Below, in pieces: positions 17,179 through 25,313 of a DNA stretch of 64,000 nt. Source of the DNA: Methylobacterium sp. Leaf125 (GTDB taxonomy: Bacteria; Pseudomonadota; Alphaproteobacteria; Rhizobiales; Beijerinckiaceae); the NCBI RefSeq assembly GCF_001423085.1, contig NZ_LMNU01000047.1:62797-126796 (forward strand). Direction: 5' to 3'. A program made the position numbers and the translations under genes. Every line of letters begins with the position of its first letter. Within the stretch, counting starts at the first letter, position 1. The notes beneath the pieces are model-generated. The model made no database searches. It was not told the origin of the DNA and saw only the letters and a program-made list of their open reading frames with translations.

Positions 17179-18060
17179 TTAGCGAAGCATTGCTGCGCTG
17201 ACCCACCAGTCCGGGTGAACTGTCGCGATGCTACGAGCGGCACCAGCTGCCTCGGACCGATGCCCGAAAAGTCCGAACACGGTCGCGCCGGACCCCGACA
17301 TCCGCGCCAGACGGCATCCGGGTGCGGCCCGCAAGGCCTCGAGCGCGCCGTCGATCACCGGGGCGATGCTGCGCGCCGGGGCCTCGAGGTCGTTGCGCGC
17401 GGGCGTGATCGCGCGCAGGAGCGCCTCCGCCCCGAGACCGGGGGCGATGACGGGATGGGCGCCGATGCCGTGGCGATCGCCGACCGCGAGCCCGAGCGCG
17501 CGAAACACCGGCGCGGTCTCGACCGGGACGCCCGGATTGATGAGGACCGCCGGCAGCGGGGTCAGATCGAGGGCGGGTCCGACGGCTTCGCCGGCGCCCG
17601 ACATCATGCGGGCGCGGGGGACGAGACAGACCGGGACATCGGCACCAGTGGCACGGGCGGCCGCGATCAGGTGCGGATCGTCGGGGGGCATGTCGTTCAG
17701 GCGCCCGAGAAGGCGGAGGGCCGCGGCAGCGTCGGAGGAGCCGCCGCCGATGCCTGCGGCGACGGGCAGGCGCTTCACCAGATGGAAGGTGCCATGGCGC
17801 AGACCCGGCCGCAGGCGCGCGAGGTTCTGCGCCGCGCGGATGACGAGGTTGTCGTCGAGGGGGCCGGCCGGGCCGGCGGTCGGCCCCGATACGGTCAGCG
17901 CCAGGTCGGGACCCGGCTCCAGGCTGAGCGTGTCGCCGGCGCCGGTGAAGACCACGAGACTTTCGAGCTCGTGGTAGCCGTCGCCGGTCCTGCGGCCGAG
18001 GACGTGAAGGGTGAGGTTGATCTTCGCCGGAGCGCGGGTGACGAGGAGGGGCACGGACAC
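17179..18060 (-). CDS. ispE: 4-diphosphocytidyl-2-C-methyl-D-erythritol kinase
   Basis: The MEP-pathway kinase that phosphorylates CDP-methylerythritol for isoprenoid synthesis. The 293-residue length is normal. APAKINLTLHVLGRRTGDGYHEL near the N-terminus and the GHMP ATP loop LPVAAGIGGGSSDAAAALR (about residues 93-111) are diagnostic; MSGSGATVFGLF near the C-terminus is the third GHMP motif. It lies close downstream of the TPR protein on the same strand (75 bases between), so they are probably co-transcribed. Confidence 0.97.
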   Translation of the reverse strand: MSVPLLVTRAPAKINLTLHVLGRRTGDGYHELESLVVFTGAGDTLSLEPGPDLALTVSGPTAGPAGPLDDNLVIRAAQNLARLRPGLRHGTFHLVKRLPVAAGIGGGSSDAAAALRLLGRLNDMPPDDPHLIAAARATGADVPVCLVPRARMMSGAGEAVGPALDLTPLPAVLINPGVPVETAPVFRALGLAVGDRHGIGAHPVIAPGLGAEALLRAITPARNDLEAPARSIAPVIDGALEALRAAPGCRLARMSGSGATVFGLFGHRSEAAGAARSIATVHPDWWVSAAMLR

Positions 18061-18135
18061 TCGGGGCTCACGGATCGGGCAATCGCGGGGCCGGTCTGGC
18101 CCCGCGACGCGCGGTCCGTCAAGCCTTCGGGCTCG

Positions 18136-19995
18136 TCAACCGCCGCTCTTCTTGTCGGCAGCGCCCGGGGGCTCGTTCGGAGCCGGCGCGCCCTTCGGCA
18201 GTTCCGGGTTCACCTTGCTCTCGGGCGGGTTCTCGGCGGTGGCCGCCGGCTTGTCGAGTTCCGGCAGGCCGTCCTTGAGCTTGGCATTGATCTTTTCGAG
18301 ATCGTCCGGCTCAGGGTTCAGGTCCTTGGCATGCTGCCACTGGAACTTGCCCTCCAGGCGACGTCCGGCGCGCCAGTAGGCGTCGCCCAGGTGGTCGTTG
18401 ATGGTGGGGTCGCCGGGCTTCAGCTCGATCGCCTTTTCCAGCTCACGCACCGCATCGTCCCAGCGGCCGAGACGGAAATAGGCCCAGCCGAGGCTGTCGA
18501 TGATCATGCCGTCGCGCGGGGCCGCATCGACGGCCTGCTTCAGCATCGTGAAGGCCTCGTCGATGTTCATGTTCTGGTCGACCCAGGAATAGGCCAGGTA
18601 GTTCAGCACCTGGGCCCGGGCACCGGGCTGGCTCGCGGGCACCAGCTCCAGGGCCTTCTTCAGGTCCGCCTCGGCCTTCGACCATTGCTTGGCGCGCTCG
18701 TAGGCGGTGCCGCGGAAGTAGAACGTCGTCCAGTAGTTCGATGCCGGCTTGTCGCCGATCAGCGCGATGGCGCGGCTGTAGGTCTCCGCCGCCTCCTCGT
18801 ACTTCTTGCGCGAGCGCTGAACGTTGCCGAGCGCCGTGACGATGTCGATGTCGTCCGGATGCGCTTTCATCGCCGCATCGAGATGGGCGATGGCCTCGTC
18901 GCCCTTGCCCATCTGCTCCAGGTTCAGTCCGACCTGGACGTCGGCATTGAGGCGCAGGGGCGAGGTGGTGGGGATCTGCGAATAGGCCTCGTTGGCCCGC
19001 TCGGTCTGCTTCATCCGGTCGAGGATGTCGGCGAGGGTGAGCCGCGCAAGGGCGTGCTCAGGAGCGAGGTAGAGGGCGAGACGCAGGTAGACCACCGCCG
19101 GAAGCTCGTCGCCCTGGGTCGAGCCGGCTGAGCCGAGGCCGTACAGAACTTCGCCCGCACCCTCCTGCGCCGAGTTGACGAGGCGGCTGAGGGGCTTGCC
19201 CTCCTTCAGCTTTGTCAGCGCATCGCGCACGATGGGATGGCGCGGCAGCAGCTTGTCGAACTCAGTGTAGGCCTGGATCGCGAGGTCGGTACGGCCGGCC
19301 TGGGCCTCGAAGCGCGCATAGGCATCGACGATGCGCAGGGTGTTGCGATCGGCATCGTAGGCGGCCTTCAGGCGGCGCTCGGCCTCTGCCTGATCGCCGA
19401 CGAGGCTGGCGATCAGCCCGGCATGGAAGTCGCGGAAGGTGTTGTAGTAGCGCTCGCCCTTGAGCTTGTTGATGGTCTCCAGCGCGCGCTTGCCGTCATT
19501 GGCCCCGGCGAAGGCCCAGGCGGTGAGCAGCGTTCCAGTCAGGTCGGCTGCGGCCCCCCGGCCGCTGCGCGCGAAGTTCTGGCGCGCCTGGGCGAACTGC
19601 CCGGCCTTGATCTGGCGCACACCGAGCGCGAGCTGGGCAAGGCCGTTCGTGCCGTCGCGGCTGGTGAGGCGCTCGGCGGCCCGGAAGGCGTCCGGCAGGG
19701 AGCCGTCGGCGAGCAGCGACACGAAGGCCCGCTCCAGGAGCTCGGCGTTGCGCGGATCGGCCTTCACCGCCTCGCGATAATAGCTCGCGGCCGCGGCGGT
19801 GTCCTTGGAGGCACCGGCGATGTAGGCCGAGAGGAAGTTGCCCTCCAGCGATTCTGCCGGCTCGTACTCGGAGATCGGAGCGGATTCCCGGGGTTGGGCC
19901 GCGTAGGCCGCCGGCGAGGCCGCGAGGCAGACGGCGAGCGCCGAGAGGACCCGGCGGCCGGTCCGACTGGTTTTGGCTGTTCCGTTCATGGGCAC
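18136..19995 (-). CDS. exported tetratricopeptide-repeat protein
   Basis: A 619-residue protein with an N-terminal signal sequence (RRVLSALAVCLAASPAAYAAQ) and a long array of TPR helices from about residue 55 to 560 (units such as AASYYREAVKADPRNAELLERAF and AVRELEKAIELKPGDPTINDHLG). The C-terminal 50 residues are Pro/Ala/Lys-rich and disordered. This is the TPR protein commonly found next to ispE in Rhizobiales; its partner is unknown. A start at ATG 19989 (MNGTAKT) is also possible. Probably periplasmic, perhaps involved in envelope assembly; that role is inference. Confidence 0.9.
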   Translation of the reverse strand: MPMNGTAKTSRTGRRVLSALAVCLAASPAAYAAQPRESAPISEYEPAESLEGNFLSAYIAGASKDTAAAASYYREAVKADPRNAELLERAFVSLLADGSLPDAFRAAERLTSRDGTNGLAQLALGVRQIKAGQFAQARQNFARSGRGAAADLTGTLLTAWAFAGANDGKRALETINKLKGERYYNTFRDFHAGLIASLVGDQAEAERRLKAAYDADRNTLRIVDAYARFEAQAGRTDLAIQAYTEFDKLLPRHPIVRDALTKLKEGKPLSRLVNSAQEGAGEVLYGLGSAGSTQGDELPAVVYLRLALYLAPEHALARLTLADILDRMKQTERANEAYSQIPTTSPLRLNADVQVGLNLEQMGKGDEAIAHLDAAMKAHPDDIDIVTALGNVQRSRKKYEEAAETYSRAIALIGDKPASNYWTTFYFRGTAYERAKQWSKAEADLKKALELVPASQPGARAQVLNYLAYSWVDQNMNIDEAFTMLKQAVDAAPRDGMIIDSLGWAYFRLGRWDDAVRELEKAIELKPGDPTINDHLGDAYWRAGRRLEGKFQWQHAKDLNPEPDDLEKINAKLKDGLPELDKPAATAENPPESKVNPELPKGAPAPNEPPGAADKKSGG

Positions 19996-20153
19996 CGATC
20001 ACGGCTCCTGCGCACCGGCCATCTCGGCAGCCGGGCTCGATTGGGGCGGGACACTGGACTCTTACCGCCATCCTCGCAAGGCATAAGGATGGCGGCACCT
20101 GCGCCCGCCATCCCCCCTCATCCGACCGTGATCGCGCCGCGAAGCGGCCCCCC

Positions 20154-21815
20154 TCACATGTTCGGGTAGTTCGGTCCGCCCGGTCCCTCCGGGGTCTCCC
20201 AGTTGATGTTCTGGTTCGGATCCTTGATGTCGCACGTCTTGCAGTGGACGCAGTTCTGGGCGTTGATCTGGTAGCGGACGCCGTCGCTGGCGCCGGCATC
20301 CTCCACCCATTCGTAGACGCCGGCCGGGCAGTAGCGTGCCGACGGCCCGCCGTAGACGTCGTGCTCGGAGGCCTTCTGCAGCTCCAGGTTCCGAACCTTG
20401 AGGTGGGCCGGCTGGTCCTCCTCGTGGTTGGTGTTCGAGAGGTAGACCGAGGAGAGCCGGTCGAAGGTCAGCTTGCCGTCCGGCTTCGGATAGACGATCG
20501 GCTTCACCTCGCTGAGCGGCTTCAGCGTGGCGTGATCCGGCTTGCCGTGGCGCAGCGTTCCGAAGGGCGAGGCCTCCAGGATCGTATTCGACCACATGTC
20601 GAGCCCGCCGAGCCCGACGCCGATCAGGGTGCCGTACTTCGACCAGAGCGGCTTGACGTTCCGCACGCGCTTCAGATCCTGGCCGATGGCGCTGTCGCGC
20701 CAGCCGTTCTCATAGGTGACGAGTTCGTCACCCTGCCGACCGGCTTCGAGCGCCTGCGCCAGGGCCTCGGCCGCCTGCATGCCGGAGAGGACCGCATTGT
20801 GCGAGCCCTTGATGCGCGGCACGTTCACGAAGCCGGCGGAATCGCCGACGAGGCACCCGCCTGGGAAGACGAGCTTCGGGACCGACTGCCAGCCGCCCTC
20901 CATGATGGCGCGCGCGCCGTAGCCGATGCGCTTGGCCCCCTCGAAGGTCTCGCGGATCATCGGGTGGGTCTTGAAGCGCTGGAACTCTTCGAACGGCGAC
21001 AGGGTCGGGTTCTCGTAGTTCAGGTGCGTCACGAAGCCGACCGAGAGCAGGCCGTCGTCGAAGTGATAGAGCCAGGAGCCGCCGCCGGCCTTGTTCGGCA
21101 GCGGCCAGCCCATGGTGTGCTGCACGAGGCCGGCCTGGAACTTGTCGGGGGCGAGCTGCCAGAGTTCCTTGACGCCGAGACCGTATTTCTGGTGGTCGCT
21201 GTGGGCGTTGAGCTTGAACCGGTCGATCAGCGTCTTGGTCAGCGACCCGCGCGCGCCCTCGCCGAAGACCGTGTACTTGGCACGAAGCTCCATGCCGCGG
21301 GTGTAGTCGTCGCGCGGCTCGCCGGATTTGCCGATGCCGAGATCGCCCGTGGCCACGCCGACCACGGCGCCGGCCGCGTCGTAGAGCACCTCCGCGGCCG
21401 GAAACCCCGGATAGATCTCGACGCCGAGTTCCTCGGCCTTGGCGCCGAGGTACTTCGTCACGTTGGAGAGCGAACCGACGAAGTTGCCGTGGTTCGACAT
21501 CAGCTTGGGGAAGAACACGTTCGGCATGGTCACGCCGCTGTTCTTGGTCAGGAACATGAACTCGTCGCGCTCGACCGCGGTCTTCAGCGGGCGCGCCTCG
21601 TCCTGGCGCCAGCCGGGGAGCAAGCCGTCGAGCCCCGAGGGATCGATCACAGCACCGGACAGGATGTGGGCGCCCACCTCGGAGCCCTTCTCGACCACCA
21701 CGATGCTGACGTCAGGCGCCAGTTGCTTGAGGCGGATGGCCGTCGCGAGCCCGGCCGGACCGGCGCCCACGATGACCACGTCGAACTCCATTGCCTCGCG
21801 TTCAGGCAGCGCCAT
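20154..21815 (-). CDS. electron transfer flavoprotein-ubiquinone oxidoreductase
   Basis: A 553-residue ETF-QO that passes electrons from reduced ETF to ubiquinone at the membrane. It has the FAD dinucleotide motif VVIVGAGPAGLATAIRL near residue 15, the ubiquinone-region block GGWQSVPKLVFPGGCLVGDSAGFVNVPRIKGSHNA, and a C-terminal 4Fe-4S site with ARYCPAGVYEW and CVHCKTCDIKDP. All four cluster cysteines are visible. The length is normal for a bacterial ETF-QO. It is transcribed from a region, shared with the divergent uracil-DNA glycosylase gene, that holds two palindromic sites. Confidence 0.97.
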   Translation of the reverse strand: MALPEREAMEFDVVIVGAGPAGLATAIRLKQLAPDVSIVVVEKGSEVGAHILSGAVIDPSGLDGLLPGWRQDEARPLKTAVERDEFMFLTKNSGVTMPNVFFPKLMSNHGNFVGSLSNVTKYLGAKAEELGVEIYPGFPAAEVLYDAAGAVVGVATGDLGIGKSGEPRDDYTRGMELRAKYTVFGEGARGSLTKTLIDRFKLNAHSDHQKYGLGVKELWQLAPDKFQAGLVQHTMGWPLPNKAGGGSWLYHFDDGLLSVGFVTHLNYENPTLSPFEEFQRFKTHPMIRETFEGAKRIGYGARAIMEGGWQSVPKLVFPGGCLVGDSAGFVNVPRIKGSHNAVLSGMQAAEALAQALEAGRQGDELVTYENGWRDSAIGQDLKRVRNVKPLWSKYGTLIGVGLGGLDMWSNTILEASPFGTLRHGKPDHATLKPLSEVKPIVYPKPDGKLTFDRLSSVYLSNTNHEEDQPAHLKVRNLELQKASEHDVYGGPSARYCPAGVYEWVEDAGASDGVRYQINAQNCVHCKTCDIKDPNQNINWETPEGPGGPNYPNM

Positions 21816-21896
21816 CCGTCATCCTCCTGTCGTGCATCCGCTTTTCGCGGGCGCGTTGGTCGTGCGATCCCATGTTTGACGATCAGTCTCAACCCA

Positions 21897-21928
21897 TTCC
21901 AACTTGGGAACGCAACCCAACTTGGGAA
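21897..21928. promoter_or_regulatory. pair of palindromic operator-like sites
   Basis: CCAACTTGG (21899-21907) and CCCAACTTGGG (21916-21926) are two palindromes whose centres are 18 bases apart, each followed by GAAYGCA. They lie about 85-110 bases upstream of the ETF-QO start and 120-150 bases upstream of the divergent glycosylase. Tandem spacing of this kind suggests a dimeric repressor or activator. The regulator is unknown. Confidence 0.45.
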
Positions 21929-22046
21929 TGCAGGCGCGACTCTGCCCGGGGATGCCCCGTGCTGACGATGTCGCGCAGGGCAAAAGGTGGTGCGCGACGT
22001 CGCATGCCCCGTTGTCCACAGCTCGCTGAGGCGCCACATCAGCGGC

Positions 22047-22943
22047 ATGAGCCAGGGTGAAGACCGACAACGGGATCTGATCGCGAACCTCGACTTCCAC
22101 GTCGAGGCCGGGCTCGACCTGTTTCTGGACGAAGCGCCCCACGATCGCTTCTCCGAGACCGATTCACCGGAGCTGGCGCGCGCCGCCCCGAGCCGTCTAG
22201 CCCCGGAGAGACAATCCCCCGAGCGTGCCCGTCCCGCCCTCGACGACACTTTCCGCACCGAACTGCCCCCGCGCGGTTCGACGCCGCCACCGGCCCGGAC
22301 CTTCGGACAATCGGCTTCGGCCAAGCCCGGCGAAGCCGCCGGCGATGCCCGAGCGCGCGCGAAGGACGTCCAGAGCCTGGAGGAACTGGAGGCGCTGCTC
22401 GCCGGCTTCGACGGCTGCCCTCTGAAGTTCACCGCCAAGAACCTCGTCTTCGCCGACGGCAATCCGGCGGCGAAGCTGATGTTCATCGGAGAGGCGCCGG
22501 GGGCCGACGAGGACCGGGTCGGCAAACCCTTCATGGGCCGCTCGGGCAAGCTCCTCGACCGCATGATGGCGGCCATCGGCCTGGACCGTACGAATGCGTA
22601 CGTCACCAACATCGTGCCGTGGCGACCGCCGGGGAACCGCAATCCGACGCCGCAGGAGGTGTCGATCTGCAGGCCGTTCATCGAGCGCCAGATCGAGCTC
22701 GCCGATCCCGACCTGATCGTCTGCCTCGGCAGCCCAGCGACGCAGGCGATCACCGGCACCAAGGACGGCATTCTGAAGGCCCGCGGCCGCTTCTATCCGT
22801 ATCGGGTTGGGAGCCGCGAGATCCGCGCCCTGGCGACCCTGCATCCGGCCTATCTCCTGCGCCAGCCCCTGCAGAAGCGCCTCGCCTGGCGGGATTTCCG
22901 GACGCTGCGCGCGGCTCTCGACGGGAAGGCCTGCGCCCTCTAG
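22047..22943 (+). CDS. uracil-DNA glycosylase (family 4-like)
   Basis: Removes uracil from DNA in base-excision repair. It has a 298-residue frame with a roughly 100-residue disordered, Pro/Ala/Arg-rich N-terminal part and a C-terminal glycosylase domain. Motif 1 is GEAPGADEDRVGKPFMGRSGKLLD and motif 2 is LHPAYLLRQP. Family 4 enzymes carry a 4Fe-4S cluster on C-x2-C plus two further Cys. Here FDGCPLK keeps only the second Cys of the pair, although SICRPF and VCLGSP are present, so the cluster may be altered or absent. ATG 22047 is chosen over GTG 21987 as the first residue that gives a plausible N-terminus. Confidence 0.9.
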   Translation: MSQGEDRQRDLIANLDFHVEAGLDLFLDEAPHDRFSETDSPELARAAPSRLAPERQSPERARPALDDTFRTELPPRGSTPPPARTFGQSASAKPGEAAGDARARAKDVQSLEELEALLAGFDGCPLKFTAKNLVFADGNPAAKLMFIGEAPGADEDRVGKPFMGRSGKLLDRMMAAIGLDRTNAYVTNIVPWRPPGNRNPTPQEVSICRPFIERQIELADPDLIVCLGSPATQAITGTKDGILKARGRFYPYRVGSREIRALATLHPAYLLRQPLQKRLAWRDFRTLRAALDGKACAL

Positions 22944-23037
22944 GGCCAGCGCCCAAGCGGAACCGTATTCCGCGCCTACGACTTACTTCACGCGGCCGTG
23001 TGTGACGCCGCGTGGCCGGACAAGGTGTAACGAGATC

Positions 23038-23949
23038 ATGCGCTGGGAAGATTTCCGCTCGTCGGACAATGTCGAGGATCGGCGCGGCGAAGGTGGCGGC
23101 GGCGGTGGGTTCGGCTTTCCCGGCGGTGGAGCCGGTGGCCTCGGCATCGGCACCATCGTGATCCTGTGCATCATCGGGTGGGTCACAGGCATCAATCCGG
23201 CCGTCTTGATCGGCGGTGCCGAGCAGATGTCCGGCGGCGGACGCCCCCGCCAGGAGCAGGTCGATCCGAAGACCCAGACGCAGCGCAAGACCAAGCCCAC
23301 CGACGAGAGCGGCCGCTTCGCCGCTGCGATCCTCGGCAACACCGAGGACGTGTGGAAAGAGGTCCTTCCGAACCAGACCGGTCGCCAGTACCGGCCGACC
23401 GCGATGGTGCTCTACACCGGCGGCACCCGCAGCGGCTGCGGTTCCGCGCAAGCGGCGATGGGGCCGTTCTACTGCCCGATCGACAAGAAGGTCTATCTCG
23501 ACACGTCCTTCTTCAAGGAGATGGAGCAGAAGTTCGGCGTGAAGGGTGATTTCGCCTACGCCTACGTCATCGCCCACGAAGTCGGGCACCACGTGCAGGA
23601 CGAACTCGGGATCCTCGGCAAGGTGCAGGGGCGCCAGCAGAACGCGTCGAGCAAGACGGAAGCGAACCAGCTCTCGGTGCGCATCGAACTCATGGCCGAC
23701 TGCCTCGCGGGCGTCTGGGCCAAGAACTCGAACGACAAGTACAACGCCCTGGAGCAGGGCGACATCGAGGAGGCGATGCAGGCGGCGAGTGCCATCGGCG
23801 ACGACAAGCTTCAGAAGCAGTCGCAGGGCTACGCGGTGCCGGATTCCTTCACCCACGGTTCGTCCGAACAGCGGATGCGCTGGTTCATGACCGGCTATCG
23901 CAGCGGACAGACGAAGTCCTGCGACACGTTCCGGGCCGCGCGTAACTGA
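23038..23949 (+). CDS. neutral zinc metallopeptidase (YpfJ family)
   Basis: A 303-residue membrane-anchored peptidase. MRWEDFRSSDNVEDRR is the conserved start of the family, followed by a Gly-rich linker, one transmembrane helix (GIGTIVILCIIGWVTGI, about residues 37-55), and the zinc site HEVGHHVQ with a downstream glutamate. The family-typical SGCGSAQAAMGPFYCP block with two Cys is present. The length is normal. The substrate is unknown. It stands between the uracil-DNA glycosylase and moaB genes, all in the same direction. Confidence 0.93.
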   Translation: MRWEDFRSSDNVEDRRGEGGGGGGFGFPGGGAGGLGIGTIVILCIIGWVTGINPAVLIGGAEQMSGGGRPRQEQVDPKTQTQRKTKPTDESGRFAAAILGNTEDVWKEVLPNQTGRQYRPTAMVLYTGGTRSGCGSAQAAMGPFYCPIDKKVYLDTSFFKEMEQKFGVKGDFAYAYVIAHEVGHHVQDELGILGKVQGRQQNASSKTEANQLSVRIELMADCLAGVWAKNSNDKYNALEQGDIEEAMQAASAIGDDKLQKQSQGYAVPDSFTHGSSEQRMRWFMTGYRSGQTKSCDTFRAARN

Positions 23950-24031
23950 GGTGCAGCCGGCGCGCTGTCGGGGGGCGGGGCTTTCGCGTAAGATCGCTGA
24001 TGTCCCGCCCGCGCTCGGCTGAAGGCATTCC

Positions 24032-24592
24032 ATGATGGTCGCATCCGACAAGACCCGCAGCTTCATCCCGCTGGCCATCGCGGTCCTTACGGTGTCGGAT
24101 ACTCGGAGCGCGGAGGACGACCGCTCCGGCGACACCCTCGTCGAGCGCCTCGAGGCCGCGGGCCATACCCTGGCCGCTCGCGCGATCGTCCCCGACGAAG
24201 TGGCGGCGATCCGCGGACAGGTCGAGAACTGGAGCCGGGACCCGGCCGTCGACGTCGTCATCACGACGGGCGGCACAGGCTTCACCGGTCGGGACGTGAC
24301 GCCCGAGGCGATCGAGCCGCTGTTCGAGAAGCGCATGGACGGCTTCTCGGCCGTCTTCCACCGCATCTCCTACGACAAGATCGGAACCTCGACGCTGCAG
24401 TCGCGCGCGACGGCCGGCGTCGCGAACGCCACCTACATCTTCGTGCTGCCCGGCTCTCCCGGGGCCTGTCGCGACGCCTGGGACGGTATCCTCGCCGCGC
24501 AGCTGGACTATCGCCATCGCCCCTGCAACTTCGTCGAGATCATGCCCCGTCTCGACGAGCACCTGCGTCGCGGCGCATCGATCTCGGTCTGA
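24032..24592 (+). CDS. moaB: molybdenum cofactor biosynthesis protein B
   Basis: A 186-residue MoaB/MogA-fold protein for molybdopterin adenylylation. VLTVSDTRSAEDDRSGDTLVE, the VVITTGGTGFTGRDVTPEAI loop (molybdopterin binding) and FVLPGSPGACRDAWD are diagnostic of the MoaB type. A second ATG follows at 24035. Methylotrophs need Mo/W cofactor for formate dehydrogenases, which fits the organism, but no such gene is in the window. Confidence 0.95.
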   Translation: MMVASDKTRSFIPLAIAVLTVSDTRSAEDDRSGDTLVERLEAAGHTLAARAIVPDEVAAIRGQVENWSRDPAVDVVITTGGTGFTGRDVTPEAIEPLFEKRMDGFSAVFHRISYDKIGTSTLQSRATAGVANATYIFVLPGSPGACRDAWDGILAAQLDYRHRPCNFVEIMPRLDEHLRRGASISV

Positions 24593-24622
24593 CCCACACC
24601 GTCTGGGGATTGTCCGCGGTGG

Positions 24623-25144
24623 TCAGGCCCGGTCGAGCCGCGCCGCGAGCGGGCGGGCCTTCAGTCGGCGGATGAATTTCGGTCCGGCGAGGAGGCGGTC
24701 GCGTCGCACCAGATCGCCCGGACGCGGTGCGTTCACGCCGATGACGCGCTCGCCCCGGGCAGCCAGGCGCGCGGGCAGGCCGGTATGGGGCCGGCGCAGG
24801 CGTGCCAGCGAGACCTCCGGCCGCGCCGTCCCGATGAAGCGGTCGAGAAGACGGATCCAGCCCTCGGCGGGAATATCGCCGGCCTCCAGGCAAAGGACCC
24901 AGTCCCGGCGTGCGACCTTCGCCCCCGCCGACCACGGCGACGACCCGCGTCCGCGCAGAACGACCTTCGCACCGGTCGCTTCGGCCACGGTCTCGATCGT
25001 CGTATTCGCGGTTGGCACGATGATCACCGCATCGCCGACGAGCCCCGCCGCGACGCCGGCCACCAGCGCGCCGAGCGTATCGGCGAGTTGATCGACGGAT
25101 TCGGGGTCGGCAGGCCGGGTCACGGAGATGAGAGCCGAAAGCAT
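24623..25144 (-). CDS. glycosyltransferase family 2-like protein
   Basis: A 173-residue protein that resembles short GT2-type enzymes. It starts MLSALISVTRPADPESVDQL, has AVIIVPTANTTIETVAEATGAKVV, and WVLCLEAGDIPAEGWIRLLDRFI, where EAGD stands in the position of the usual DxD motif. The protein is shorter than active GT2 enzymes and the metal motif is unusual, so a catalytic role is doubtful. It is convergent with moaB (30 bases between stops). Confidence 0.6.
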   Translation of the reverse strand: MLSALISVTRPADPESVDQLADTLGALVAGVAAGLVGDAVIIVPTANTTIETVAEATGAKVVLRGRGSSPWSAGAKVARRDWVLCLEAGDIPAEGWIRLLDRFIGTARPEVSLARLRRPHTGLPARLAARGERVIGVNAPRPGDLVRRDRLLAGPKFIRRLKARPLAARLDRA

Positions 25145-25268
25145 GCGCGCGCATACCGCATTTTTGCGTTGCGCAAAGCCATCTCACGGCGGCGCCATGC
25201 TGGCAGGCGGGTAGAAATGCTGAGGGACGGGCGTTCTGCCTGAAATATCTGCAACTGTCCCGACGTTT

Positions 25269-25283
25269 GTTCGTGATACGTTC
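25269..25283 (+). promoter_or_regulatory. LexA (SOS) box upstream of radical SAM gene
   Basis: GTTC-gtgatac-GTTC is a perfect match to the alphaproteobacterial LexA consensus GTTC-N7-GTTC. It lies 30 bases upstream of the radical SAM start codon, in a normal operator position. Confidence 0.75.
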
Positions 25284-25313
25284 TCATCCGATCCCTTTGG
25301 ATGAACTCGGCCC

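Noticed and set aside
24623..25144. Considered as a transposase fragment because of its basic C-terminus
   Set aside because: No DDE or integrase motifs and no flanking repeats; the N-terminal half fits a GT2-like fold better.
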